Below are positions 16,987-24,312 of a stretch of DNA of 27,544 nt, one piece after another. The notes under the pieces were generated by a model that saw only the letters and a list, made by a program, of their open reading frames with translations, was not told the origin of the DNA and did not search any database. Every line of letters begins with the position of its first letter. Position 1 is the first letter of the stretch. Location of the stretch: the NCBI GenBank assembly GCA_002304945.1, contig DBPQ01000018.1:9604-37147 (forward strand). Reading direction: 5' to 3'. The stretch comes from Actinomycetales bacterium UBA1416 (lineage in GTDB: Bacteria > Actinomycetota > Actinomycetes > Actinomycetales > Actinomycetaceae). Position numbers and translations under genes: made by a program.

Positions 16987-16992
16987 AGCCTA
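16987..16992 (-). promoter_or_regulatory. -10 box for the MBL-DUF2254 unit
   Basis: The minus strand reads TAGGCT, 6 bases, then ATG. No Shine-Dalgarno is present, so a leaderless start is predicted. Confidence 0.45.
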
Positions 16993-17086
16993 GGCCGCGC
17001 CCCGCGCACTCGCGCGGCCCCGGCCGCCGGCCCGCGGCCCTGCGGCAACAGACGGAAACAAGCGCCACGCCAGGGGGCCCCTCACA

Positions 17087-17092
17087 TACGCT
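17087..17092 (+). promoter_or_regulatory. -10 box for the sugar operon
   Basis: TACGCT lies 35 bases before the ATG at 17128. A strong ribosome binding site (GAGGAAGG, 17111-17118) follows, so this transcript should have a leader of about 30 bases. Confidence 0.4.
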
Positions 17093-17127
17093 GGAAATCG
17101 GCTCAGCGCAGAGGAAGGTGCTTATCG

Positions 17128-17955
17128 ATGATCACACTGACGGGATTCGCGGACGAGGTCTCCTTCGACCTCGGTGAGCAGATCGAGTTGCTGACGGCGC
17201 TCGGCATCCGGCATGTGGAGTTCCGCAGCGCGTGGCGCACCAAGGTGCTCGACCTGACCGAGGAGCAGCTCCACGAGGCGAAGCGCATGCTGGACGCGGC
17301 CGGGATCGCCCTCTCCTCCGTGGGCTCGGACATCGGCAAGATCCAGATCACCGACCCCTTCGAGGAGCACCTCGAGCGGGCGCGGCACGCGGTCGAGGTG
17401 GCCAACTTCTTCGGCTCCCCCTACATCCGCATGTTCTCCTTCTTCATCCCGGAGGGCGAGGACGCCGACGCGTACCGCGACGAGGTGATGCGGCGCACCC
17501 GGGCATTCGTCGACCTGGCGGAGGCCGGCGGGGTGACCATGCTGCACGAGAACGAGAAGGACATCTTCGGGGACATCCCGCGCCGCGTGGTCGACCTCGT
17601 CACAACCATGGACTCCCCGAACTACCGGGCGATCTTCGACCCCGCCAACTACGTCCAGTGCGGCGTCCGGCCGGTCGACGAGGCGCTGCCGGAGGTCCGC
17701 CCGTACACCGACTACATCCACATCAAGGACGCGAAGGCCTCCGACTCCTCGGTGGTGCCCGCCGGCGAGGGCGACGGGCAGGTGCGGGAGCTCATGCGCT
17801 CGCTGCACGCCGACGGCTACGACGGGTTCGTGTCCATCGAGCCCCACCTCGGCGAGTTCGACGCGTTCGGCGGCCTGTGCGGCCCGGACCTCTGGACGAC
17901 GGCCTACGAGGCACTGACCGGCATCCTGACGGACGAGGGCATCGAATGGCGCTGA
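17128..17955 (+). CDS. Sugar phosphate isomerase/epimerase, TIM barrel (first of two)
   Basis: The 275-residue protein belongs to the xylose isomerase-like TIM-barrel family (AP_endonuc_2). The divalent-metal ligands are visible: Glu in L-H-E-N-E-K, Asp in I-F-D-P-A-N-Y, His in Y-I-H-I-K-D-A-K and Glu in S-I-E-P-H-L. Such enzymes act on sugars, inositols or 3-keto-glycosides as isomerases, epimerases or dehydratases. The reaction is not clear. It has its own good ribosome binding site and its 3' end overlaps the next dehydrogenase start by 10 bases, so the two are made together. Confidence 0.88.
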   Translation: MITLTGFADEVSFDLGEQIELLTALGIRHVEFRSAWRTKVLDLTEEQLHEAKRMLDAAGIALSSVGSDIGKIQITDPFEEHLERARHAVEVANFFGSPYIRMFSFFIPEGEDADAYRDEVMRRTRAFVDLAEAGGVTMLHENEKDIFGDIPRRVVDLVTTMDSPNYRAIFDPANYVQCGVRPVDEALPEVRPYTDYIHIKDAKASDSSVVPAGEGDGQVRELMRSLHADGYDGFVSIEPHLGEFDAFGGLCGPDLWTTAYEALTGILTDEGIEWR

Positions 17956-18956
17956 ACCCGACCACCCCGCGGCGTGCCGCCATCGTCGGCTGTGGTGACG
18001 TCTCCGTGATCCACGCCGAGGCGATCGAGGCCATCGAGGGGATCGAACTCGTCGCCGTGTGCGACGCGGACCCGGACCAGCTGGAGGCCGCCGCGCGCGA
18101 TCTCGGGGCCGCCGGCTACGACGACCTCGGCCAGATGCTCGCAGAGGCGCGCCCCGACGTCGTCCACGTCACCACCCCGCACCACCAGCACGTCCAGGCC
18201 ACCATCGACTGCCTGGCGGCCGGCGTGCACGTCATCCAGGAGAAGCCGCTCGCCCACACCATCGAGGAGGGCGAGCGGCTCGTGGAGGCGGCCCGCACTG
18301 CCTCGGCGAAGGTGGGCATCTGTTTCCAGAACCGCTACAACGTCTCCTCCGAGGAGGCGCGCCGCATCATCGACTCCGGGCTGCTCGGAGAGATCCGGGG
18401 GGCGTACGCCTCCGTCGTGTGGTCGCGGACCGCCGACTACTACCTCAACCGGCCGTGGCGTGGCACGTTCGCGGAGAGCGGCGGCGGACTGCTCATCAAC
18501 CAGGCCATCCACACCCTCGACCTCGTGCAGTGGCTGATGGGTGACGTCGTCGCCGTCGACGGCCACGCCGCCACCCGCAAGTTCGCCGACGTCATCGAGG
18601 TGGAGGACACCGCCGAGGCGCTCTTCACCCACGCGAGCGGCGCGCAGACCAGCTTCTACGCCACGCTCACGGCGCCGGTGCACCGCCCGGTCGAGATCGA
18701 GATCTACGGGGACCGCGGCGCCCTGGCCATCCGCAACGGGCTGACCCTCACCCTCGAGGACGGCACCGTCGAGGTGTTCCCCGAGCGGCAGGTCGCCTCC
18801 GCGGGCCGTACCTACTGGGGCGTCTCGCACGAGATCCTCATCCGCGACTTCTACGCGAGACTCGAGGACCCGGAACCCTTCTGGATCTCCCCGGCCGAGG
18901 CCATGAAGCCCCTCCACATGCTGAAGACCATCTACGACCAGACCCACGGAAAGTGA
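17946..18956 (+). CDS. Gfo/Idh/MocA family oxidoreductase (first of two)
   Basis: The 336-residue protein has an N-terminal Rossmann fold (A-A-I-V-G-C-G-D-V, about 11-19) and the E-K-P motif in V-I-Q-E-K-P-L-A, typical of NAD(P)-dependent sugar or inositol dehydrogenases. A C-terminal alpha/beta substrate domain includes G-G-G-L-L-I-N-Q-A-I-H-T-L-D, with the catalytic Asp/His-type segment. It lies between an isomerase/epimerase and a second dehydrogenase in one operon. It likely oxidises or reduces a hydroxyl of a sugar or glycoside; the substrate is unknown. The start ATG at 17946 lies inside the end of the preceding gene. Confidence 0.9.
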   Translation: MALNPTTPRRAAIVGCGDVSVIHAEAIEAIEGIELVAVCDADPDQLEAAARDLGAAGYDDLGQMLAEARPDVVHVTTPHHQHVQATIDCLAAGVHVIQEKPLAHTIEEGERLVEAARTASAKVGICFQNRYNVSSEEARRIIDSGLLGEIRGAYASVVWSRTADYYLNRPWRGTFAESGGGLLINQAIHTLDLVQWLMGDVVAVDGHAATRKFADVIEVEDTAEALFTHASGAQTSFYATLTAPVHRPVEIEIYGDRGALAIRNGLTLTLEDGTVEVFPERQVASAGRTYWGVSHEILIRDFYARLEDPEPFWISPAEAMKPLHMLKTIYDQTHGK

Positions 18957-18967
18957 AGGACACACCC

Positions 18968-20131
18968 ATGACGGACACGATTCGGCTCGGCATCATCGGC
19001 CTCGGCGCGGAGGGCGGCCTGTACGCCAACCTCATCAGCGGGGGAAAGACGCCCCACGTCGAGATCGGCGCGATCTGCGACATCCTCCCCGAGAAGAAGG
19101 CCCGCGCGGACGAGCTCGGCGTGCCGTTCTTCGAGGACTACATCGAGATGATGGAGTCCGGGAAGGTCGACGCCGTCGTCACGACCGTCCCCCACTACCT
19201 CCACCCGGAGATGGGCATCGCAGCCCTGGAGCGCGGCATCCACGCTCTCGTGGAGAAGCCGGTGGGCGTGTACACCAGGCAGGCGCGGAAGCTCATCGAC
19301 TTCGCCGCCTCCAAGCCGGAGCTCACCTTCGGGGTGTTCTTCAACCAGCGCACCAACCCCCTCTACGTGGACCTCAAGGCCCTCATCGAGTCCGGGGAGC
19401 TGGGCGCGCTGCGCCACACCTCGTGGATCATCACCAACTGGTGGCGGCCGCAGGGCTACTACAACCAGTCCGAGTGGCGCGCCACCTGGGGCGGCGAGGG
19501 CGGCGGCGTCCTCGTGAACCAGGCCCCGCACCAGCTCGACCTGTGGCAGTGGATGTGCGGCGTGCCCACGCGGTGCTTCGCGAAGCTCGCGTTCGGCTTC
19601 AAGCGCGACATCGCGGTGGAGGACGAGGTCAACGCCATCGTCGACTTCGGCAACGGCGCCACCGGCCACTTCATGACCTGCACCCACGACATGGTGGGCA
19701 CCGACCGCCTCGAGATGTTGTTCGACAAGGGCAAGGTCGTCGTCGACAACTCGAAGAAGGTGACCATCACCCGCCTCTCCGGCCCCGAGCAGGAGATCAG
19801 CGAGAACATGGGCATGGAGCAGGTCATGCAGCTCTTCATGGGCAAGATGGACACCACCGAGCTCATCTCCACGGAGGAGAAGGTCTACGAGTCGGTGTTC
19901 GGCGAGCAGCACTCCACCGTGATGGAGAACTTCGCCCTCAACATCCTCGAGGGGCAGCCCCTCGTCGCGCCCGGGGCGGACGGCATCAACGGCGTGCGCC
20001 TCGCCAACGGCTTCCACCTGTCGGCGTGGACCGGCGAGGAGGTCGACCTCGAGAACTTCGACGAGGAGCGCTACCTCGCCGAGCTGAACAAGCGCATCGA
20101 GGCCGAGGGCAAGTTCGAGACCCGGTCCTGA
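18968..20131 (+). CDS. Gfo/Idh/MocA family oxidoreductase (second of two)
   Basis: The 387-residue protein has a Rossmann G-I-I-G-L-G-A-E-G-G motif, V-E-K-P-V-G, and the substrate-domain segment G-G-G-V-L-V-N-Q-A-P-H-Q-L-D-L-W-Q-W. The last is strongly like 3-keto-glycoside-forming and inositol-type dehydrogenases of this family. It is only distantly similar to its upstream neighbour, so the two are not a recent duplication. I chose the ATG at 18968 because GAAGGA sits 7 bases before it; an in-frame GTG at 18953 overlaps the previous stop. A hairpin at 20142 separates it from the second isomerase. Confidence 0.9.
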   Translation: MTDTIRLGIIGLGAEGGLYANLISGGKTPHVEIGAICDILPEKKARADELGVPFFEDYIEMMESGKVDAVVTTVPHYLHPEMGIAALERGIHALVEKPVGVYTRQARKLIDFAASKPELTFGVFFNQRTNPLYVDLKALIESGELGALRHTSWIITNWWRPQGYYNQSEWRATWGGEGGGVLVNQAPHQLDLWQWMCGVPTRCFAKLAFGFKRDIAVEDEVNAIVDFGNGATGHFMTCTHDMVGTDRLEMLFDKGKVVVDNSKKVTITRLSGPEQEISENMGMEQVMQLFMGKMDTTELISTEEKVYESVFGEQHSTVMENFALNILEGQPLVAPGADGINGVRLANGFHLSAWTGEEVDLENFDEERYLAELNKRIEAEGKFETRS

Positions 20132-20141
20132 CGTGATCGCT

Positions 20142-20169
20142 GACGCCGCCCGCACCGGCGGGCGGCGTC
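20142..20169 (+). terminator. Intra-operon hairpin
   Basis: A perfect 12-bp inverted repeat (GACGCCGCCCGC and its complement) with a 4-base loop lies between the second dehydrogenase and the second isomerase. No T-run follows. It may reduce read-through, or mark an mRNA processing or stability point within the operon. Confidence 0.55.
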
Positions 20170-20207
20170 GTCACCGGACCACCCAGACAACGGAAGGAAG
20201 TACAGAC

Positions 20208-21056
20208 ATGGCAGCACTCGGCGTCCAGATGATGATGCTGAAGGACAGGGTTGCGGCGGAGGGCATGTTCCCCGTGCTGCAGCGGGTGAAGGACCTGGGG
20301 TACGAGGCCGTGGAGGTCTCGCAGATCCCGATGACCGAGGAGAACATCGCGGCACTGGAGCGGGGGATCTCGGAGCTCGGGCTCGAGGTGGGCGCGCTCT
20401 CCGTGGCCCTCAAGCCCGGCCCGTTCGCGACCGGTGACAACCTCGCCGAGCACCGCGACAAGATCGTGGCGGACTGCAAGCGGCTGGGAACCCGGTTCGT
20501 GCGCATCGGGATGATGCCCTTCGACGCCATGGCCTCGAAGGAGGCCTGCGAGGCCTGGGCGGCGGAGTGCGAGGAGGCCGCGCAGTCGCTCGCGGCCGAC
20601 GGCATCACGCTCTGCTACCACAACCACCACGTGGACCTCGCCCAGTTCGACGGCGAGCGCATCTTCGACATCGTGCGGCGCGTGGCGCCGTCGGTCGGCT
20701 TCGAGGTGGACCTCCACTGGGTGCAGCGCGGCGGCATGGCCCCGCTCGACATGCTCGAGCAGTACACCGGCGCCTGCAAGATCATCCACGTCAAGGACTA
20801 CCGCGTGGTGCCGCTCCCGCCCAGCGCGATGGAACTCCTCGAGAAGGGTGACATGGGCGCGTTCATGGCGGCATTCACGAACATCGCCCAGTTCGCCGAG
20901 GTGGGCTCGGGCAACATGAACTGGCCGAAGCTCCTGCCCGCCGCCCTCGACGCCGGTGCGGAGTACTTCTTCGTGGAGCAGGACGACACGTACGGCCGCG
21001 ACCCCTACGACTGCCTGACCGACTCCCGGGAGTACCTCAGGTCGATCGGTTACTGA
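20208..21056 (+). CDS. Sugar phosphate isomerase/epimerase, TIM barrel (second of two)
   Basis: The 282-residue protein is another xylose isomerase-like TIM barrel but differs in detail from the first. It carries Y-H-N-H-H, E-V-D-L-H-W, I-I-H-V-K-D-Y and V-E-Q-D, the metal and substrate ligands of the IolE/YcjR-like branch. E-V-G-S-G-N-M-N-W is a further characteristic segment. Members epimerise or dehydrate keto-sugars and inosose. GGAAGGA lies about 10 bases before the ATG at 20208. It is probably the last gene of the four-gene sugar operon and ends seven bases inside the convergent gene. Confidence 0.88.
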   Translation: MAALGVQMMMLKDRVAAEGMFPVLQRVKDLGYEAVEVSQIPMTEENIAALERGISELGLEVGALSVALKPGPFATGDNLAEHRDKIVADCKRLGTRFVRIGMMPFDAMASKEACEAWAAECEEAAQSLAADGITLCYHNHHVDLAQFDGERIFDIVRRVAPSVGFEVDLHWVQRGGMAPLDMLEQYTGACKIIHVKDYRVVPLPPSAMELLEKGDMGAFMAAFTNIAQFAEVGSGNMNWPKLLPAALDAGAEYFFVEQDDTYGRDPYDCLTDSREYLRSIGY

Positions 21057-21715
21057 CCCGCTCGGGGTGAGGGGGCGAGGGGCCCGCCGGTACTGCCGGC
21101 GGGCCCCTTCCGCGCGTCGAGGGCCACGCCCGCCCGCCGGAGCTCGAGGGCCGCCAGTTGCGCGACGACGTCGGGACGCCCGATCCGCCAGTCGTGGGCG
21201 GGAGTGGGGCTCACCCTCGTGAGCGTCCCGACGGGCTGGGTGGCGAGCGCGCGCAGGGCGAGGAGGTCGAGGGGGTCCTCGCTCGCGAGGAGCAGGGTGA
21301 GCGCGCGGGCGCGGCGGGCGAACGCGATCCGGAACAGGAGCCACGGCAGCACCACGAGCACCACGGGGAGCAGCGCCGTCGTGACCCCCGCGATGAGGGC
21401 GGTGCGGTCCACGTATGCCACGAGGTCGGCGCCCGCCTGGCGCATCGTCTCGCCGGCCGCGGCGGCGGCGTCGAAGGGGGTGGAGATGGCCTCGCCGAGC
21501 AGGGGGATGCCCTCCACCCGGGCGGCGACATCCGCGAGGGACCCCTGGAGGGAGTCCCCCGCGGCCTCGAGGCTGCGCGCGGGACCGAGCGCCCCGAGGA
21601 CGGTGTCCCGGACTGCGAACCCGGTCCGCACCCAGATCACCACCCAGAGGAGCACGAGCACGTCCGCGATGATCTGGCGGGTGCGGCGAGCGGGCAGGTC
21701 CGCGTAGAGCTTCAT
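21050..21715 (-). CDS. Hypothetical two-helix membrane protein
   Basis: I do not recognise a family. The 221-residue protein has two clear membrane helices: about residues 15-35 (I-I-A-D-V-L-V-L-L-W-V-V-I-W-V) and 108-130 (G-V-T-T-A-L-L-P-V-V-L-V-V-L-P-W-L-L-F). An alanine-rich, probably extracytoplasmic segment lies between them and a basic tail follows. The last 20 or so codons overlap a strong hairpin that ends the convergent sugar operon. The start ATG at 21715 has no close ribosome binding site. Codon pattern and length support a real gene. Confidence 0.7.
   Translation of the reverse strand: MKLYADLPARRTRQIIADVLVLLWVVIWVRTGFAVRDTVLGALGPARSLEAAGDSLQGSLADVAARVEGIPLLGEAISTPFDAAAAAGETMRQAGADLVAYVDRTALIAGVTTALLPVVLVVLPWLLFRIAFARRARALTLLLASEDPLDLLALRALATQPVGTLTRVSPTPAHDWRIGRPDVVAQLAALELRRAGVALDARKGPAGSTGGPLAPSPRAGQ
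21078..21108. terminator. Terminator of the sugar operon, inside the opposite gene
   Basis: A perfect 13-bp inverted repeat (AGGGGCCCGCCGG and its complement) with a 5-base loop starts 22 bases after the 21056 stop. It lies within the 3' coding end of the minus-strand membrane protein. Confidence 0.75.
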
Positions 21716-21720
21716 ACTGC

Positions 21721-21762
21721 TGATTCAAACACTCCCCCTCCCGAACGGGGAGAGCGGAATCA
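21721..21762. promoter_or_regulatory. Interrupted inverted repeat in the divergent promoter region
   Basis: TGATTC (21721-21726) pairs with GAATCA (21757-21762), and inside them CTCCCC (21732-21737) pairs with GGGGAG (21747-21752). The element lies just upstream of the minus-strand gene start at 21715. It could be a leader hairpin or a regulatory dyad; the function is unknown. Confidence 0.35.
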
Positions 21763-21812
21763 TGTGCGGACAGCGCGCATGCACCCTCCCCACGCGAATC
21801 CGGCCTCCCTCA

Positions 21813-21888
21813 CCGGAGGTGTGGAGTGCCCGCCGGAGGTCTGGAGTGCCCGCCGGAGGTCTGGAGTGCCCGCCGGAGTCCTACAGTG
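21813..21888. repeat. 20-bp tandem repeat, three full copies plus a diverged fourth
   Basis: The unit CCGGAGGTCTGGAGTGCCCG occurs at 21813-21832 (one change), 21833-21852 and 21853-21872. A fourth copy from 21873 matches 12 of its first 16 bases and runs into the probable -10 box of the SGNH hydrolase gene. The period is not a multiple of three and lies upstream of the chosen start, so it is not coding. There are no unique spacers, so it is not CRISPR. Confidence 0.9.
21882..21887 (+). promoter_or_regulatory. -10 box for the SGNH hydrolase gene
   Basis: TACAGT lies 24 bases before the ATG at 21912, with a purine-rich GAGGAGGAGGG ribosome binding site between. It falls within the diverged fourth copy of the tandem repeat. 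Confidence 0.4.
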
Positions 21889-21911
21889 GTGGTGCTGGAG
21901 GAGGAGGGACC

Positions 21912-22640
21912 ATGGGGATAGTCCGGATCATGGGAACGGCGGCGGTTGCCGGCCTGGCGACCACTGCGGTGCGCCGTCGGCTCGACGAGGTGCGACAGGT
22001 GCGCCGGTCCGTGGCCGAGTACCGCGAGCACTGGCGCGACCTCGCCGAGGCGCACGACCCGGACAGCGACGCGGTCCGCTACGTCGCGCTCGGGGATTCC
22101 GCGGCGCAGGCGGTCGGGGCGTCGACGCCGGAGGCCGGGTACGTGGCTACCGTGGCGCAGCATCTGGCGGGAACCACGGGCCGGGACGTCGACATGTTCA
22201 ATCTCTCGGTGTCCGGCGCGAAGGCGGCCGACGTGCTGGAGGACCAGCTGCCCCGGCTGGCCGCGCTCGGGTTCGTTCCCGACGTCGTGACGCTCGGGAT
22301 CGGCGGCAACGACGTCGTGGACCGGCGAATCTCCGTAGAGGCCTTCCTCGACACCATGGCGGAGGTGCTGGCCGAGCTGCCTCCCGGCAGCTACGTGGCG
22401 GATCCACCCGGCTTCCTGATCCCACCCTTCGAGGCGCGCTCCGACGCGATGGCAGTGGGAGTCCGGCCCCTCATCCGCGACGCCGGCCACCACCTGGTGG
22501 CCCTCCACCGGGCGACCCGGTCCGCCGGACACCTCGGCTGGGTGCGCAACGTCGCGGCGGACGCATTCCACCCGAATGACCGCGGCTACGCCGGCTGGGC
22601 AGCCGCGTTCATCGAGGCGTTGGAGTCTGCCGGGACCTAG
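21912..22640 (+). CDS. SGNH/GDSL hydrolase family protein
   Basis: The 242-residue protein has the SGNH blocks: the catalytic serine in A-L-G-D-S-A-A-Q-A-V-G (about residues 59-69), Gly and Asn in G-I-G-G-N-D, and the C-terminal D-A-F-H-P-N-D-R-G-Y with the catalytic Asp-His pair. These enzymes are esterases or lipases on acyl or acetyl esters. The N-terminus (G-T-A-A-V-A-G-L-A-T-T-A-V) is hydrophobic and may be a short membrane anchor or uncleaved signal. The start ATG at 21912 has a GGAGGAGGG ribosome site; the frame is open upstream through the tandem repeat but that part is unlikely to be coding. Confidence 0.88.
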   Translation: MGIVRIMGTAAVAGLATTAVRRRLDEVRQVRRSVAEYREHWRDLAEAHDPDSDAVRYVALGDSAAQAVGASTPEAGYVATVAQHLAGTTGRDVDMFNLSVSGAKAADVLEDQLPRLAALGFVPDVVTLGIGGNDVVDRRISVEAFLDTMAEVLAELPPGSYVADPPGFLIPPFEARSDAMAVGVRPLIRDAGHHLVALHRATRSAGHLGWVRNVAADAFHPNDRGYAGWAAAFIEALESAGT

Positions 22641-22656
22641 GTCCGGTGTCGCCAAG

Positions 22657-22672
22657 ATACCCTCGGGGGTAT
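22657..22672. promoter_or_regulatory. CsoR/CstR-type operator of the SQR-TusE-DsrE operon
   Basis: ATACCCTCGGGGGTAT is a 16-bp dyad with one mismatched pair. It matches the core of the site at 9508-9523 in 14 of 16 positions. It overlaps the start of the TATATT -10 box at 22670-22675. CsoR-family proteins (copper CsoR, persulfide CstR) bind such sites; the sulfur genes downstream favour a CstR-like sensor. Confidence 0.75.
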
Positions 22673-22675
22673 ATT
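22670..22675 (+). promoter_or_regulatory. -10 box for the SQR-like gene
   Basis: TATATT ends 7 bases before the ATG at 22683, with no Shine-Dalgarno between them. A leaderless transcript is likely. Confidence 0.6.
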
Positions 22676-22682
22676 GGATCCC

Positions 22683-23933
22683 ATGAACCACAACGCCGTG
22701 CGCCGCCTCCTCATCCTCGGAGCCGGGACTGCAGGAACCATCACCGCCAACAAGCTGAGGGCCAAGCTCCCCGCCAGCGACTGGGAGATCACGGTCGTCG
22801 CGGAGAACGACATCCACGACTACAAGCCCTCCTACCTCTTCATCCCGTTCGGGATCAACGAGCCGGAGCAGGCACGCCGCTCCGCCCACACCTTCCTCCC
22901 CGACGGGGTCACCTTCGTCATGGGCCGGATCGGACTGGTCAAGCCGGAGGACAAGGTCGTCACCCTGGAGGACGGCCGCGAGCTCCCCTACGACTACCTC
23001 GTGATCGCCACCGGCGCCCACCCGCGTCCGGACATGACCGAGGGCACGCTGTCCGACGAGTGGCACAAGTCCGTCGGCGAGTTCTACACCCTGGACGGCG
23101 CCATGGCGCTCCGGGAGCAGGCCTTCAAGTGGCGTGGCGGCAAGCTCGTCATGCACATCACCGAGTTCCCGATCATGTGCCCGGTCGCCCCGCTCGAGTT
23201 CGTCCTCCTCGCCGACGCCTGGCTGCGCCAGCAGGGCCTGCGTGACGTCACCGAGATCACCTACGTGACCCCGCTCGACGGCGCCTTCACCAAGCCGGTC
23301 GCCTCGAAGATCCTCGGCGACCTCCTGGAGAAGCGGAACATCAAGGTCGAGGCCGACTTCATGATCGAGCGCATCGACGCCGGGGAGAAGAAGATCGTCT
23401 CCTTCGACGAGCGCGAGATCCCCTTCGACCAACTGGTCACCGTGCCGCTCAACATGGGCGCCGAGTTCGTGGCCGCCTCCGGGCTGGGCGACGAGCTCAA
23501 CTTCGTGACCGTCGACAAGCACACCATGCAGCACACGGACCACCCGGAGATCTTCGCCCTCGGCGACGCCGCCAACCTGCCCACCTCGAAGGCCGGTTCG
23601 GTGGCCCACTTCTCCATCGACATCTTCGTGGAGAACTTCCTCCAGCTGGCCGCGGGCCGCCCGATGACCCACAAGTTCGACGGCCACGCGAACTGCTTCA
23701 TCGAGTCCGGTGACCGCAAGGCACTGTTGCTCGACTTCAACTACGAGACCGAGCCGTACCCGGGCACGTTCCCCGCCCCCGTCGTCGGCCCGCTGACGCT
23801 CCTCGGTGAGTCGCACGCGAACCACCTGAGCAAGCTGGCCTTCCGGTGGGTGTACTGGAACATCCTGCTGCCCGGCCGCCCGATCCCGCTTGCCCCCGGC
23901 ATGTCGATGGTCGGCAAGAACACCAACGTCTGA
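22683..23933 (+). CDS. Sulfide:quinone oxidoreductase-like flavoprotein
   Basis: The 416-residue FAD protein has the N-terminal dinucleotide motif L-G-A-G-T-A-G (12-18), V-I-A-T-G-A (107-112) and a second FAD motif F-A-L-G-D-A-A (291-297). Only two cysteines are present: Cys166 in I-M-C-P-V-A-P-L-E and Cys338 in A-N-C-F-I. Their spacing suits the catalytic pair of sulfide:quinone oxidoreductases, which oxidise sulfide and hand over sulfane sulfur. The tail F-R-W-V-Y-W-N-I-L-L-P-G (387-398) could anchor it to the membrane near quinone. It opens an operon with TusE- and DsrE-like proteins. The ATG at 22683 is preferred over a TTG at 22674, which lies inside the -10 box. A related non-SQR flavoprotein remains possible. 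Confidence 0.85.
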   Translation: MNHNAVRRLLILGAGTAGTITANKLRAKLPASDWEITVVAENDIHDYKPSYLFIPFGINEPEQARRSAHTFLPDGVTFVMGRIGLVKPEDKVVTLEDGRELPYDYLVIATGAHPRPDMTEGTLSDEWHKSVGEFYTLDGAMALREQAFKWRGGKLVMHITEFPIMCPVAPLEFVLLADAWLRQQGLRDVTEITYVTPLDGAFTKPVASKILGDLLEKRNIKVEADFMIERIDAGEKKIVSFDEREIPFDQLVTVPLNMGAEFVAASGLGDELNFVTVDKHTMQHTDHPEIFALGDAANLPTSKAGSVAHFSIDIFVENFLQLAAGRPMTHKFDGHANCFIESGDRKALLLDFNYETEPYPGTFPAPVVGPLTLLGESHANHLSKLAFRWVYWNILLPGRPIPLAPGMSMVGKNTNV

Positions 23934-23964
23934 TCACCCCCGAACGTACCCGAAAGGATCGCAC

Positions 23965-24279
23965 ATGCCCACCACCACCATCGCCGGCCACGAGGTCGAG
24001 GTCAACGAGGAGGGCTTCCTCACCCAGCCCTCCCAGTGGAACGAGGAGCTCGGCGCTGCCCTTGCCGGCCTCATCGGCATCGAGCTGACCGACGACCACT
24101 GGAAGGTCATCAACTTCCTCCGCTCGGACTACGAGGCCCAGGGCGAGACCGCCACCCTGCGCCGCGTCTCCACCCAGATGGGCCTCCCGGTCAAGCAGCT
24201 GTTCACGCTGTTCCCCGGCAAGCCCGCCAAGAAGATGTCCTACGTGTCCGGGCTCCCGAAGCCCAAGGGCTGCGTCTGA
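23965..24279 (+). CDS. TusE/DsrC-like sulfur-relay protein
   Basis: The 104-residue protein matches the TusE/DsrC/DsvC family: D-E-E-G-F-L-like N-terminus (N-E-E-G-F-L), a central D-D-H-W-K-V-I-N-F-L-R helix, and the flexible tail G-L-P-K-P-K-G-C-V with penultimate Cys103. That cysteine carries persulfide. The second tail cysteine of dissimilatory DsrC, 11 positions earlier, is Ser92 here, as in single-cysteine TusE proteins. TusE usually works with TusBCD in tRNA thiolation; here it is found with an SQR-like enzyme and a DsrE protein instead. GAAAGGA lies just before the ATG, 31 bases after the SQR gene. Confidence 0.92.
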   Translation: MPTTTIAGHEVEVNEEGFLTQPSQWNEELGAALAGLIGIELTDDHWKVINFLRSDYEAQGETATLRRVSTQMGLPVKQLFTLFPGKPAKKMSYVSGLPKPKGCV

Positions 24280-24312
24280 CCTGCCGGCACTCTCACGGAT
24301 CGGAATCACCAC

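Noticed and set aside
21813..21888. Possible CRISPR array
   Set aside because: The repeats are head-to-tail with no unique spacers, and no cas genes are present.
22674..22682. TTG at 22674 as start of the SQR-like gene
   Set aside because: It lies within the predicted -10 box; the ATG at 22683 gives the normal flavoprotein N-terminus.
23890..23964. N-terminal extension of the TusE-like protein from 23890
   Set aside because: It overlaps the end of the SQR-like gene; GAAAGGA is correctly placed for the ATG at 23965, and family homology begins there.
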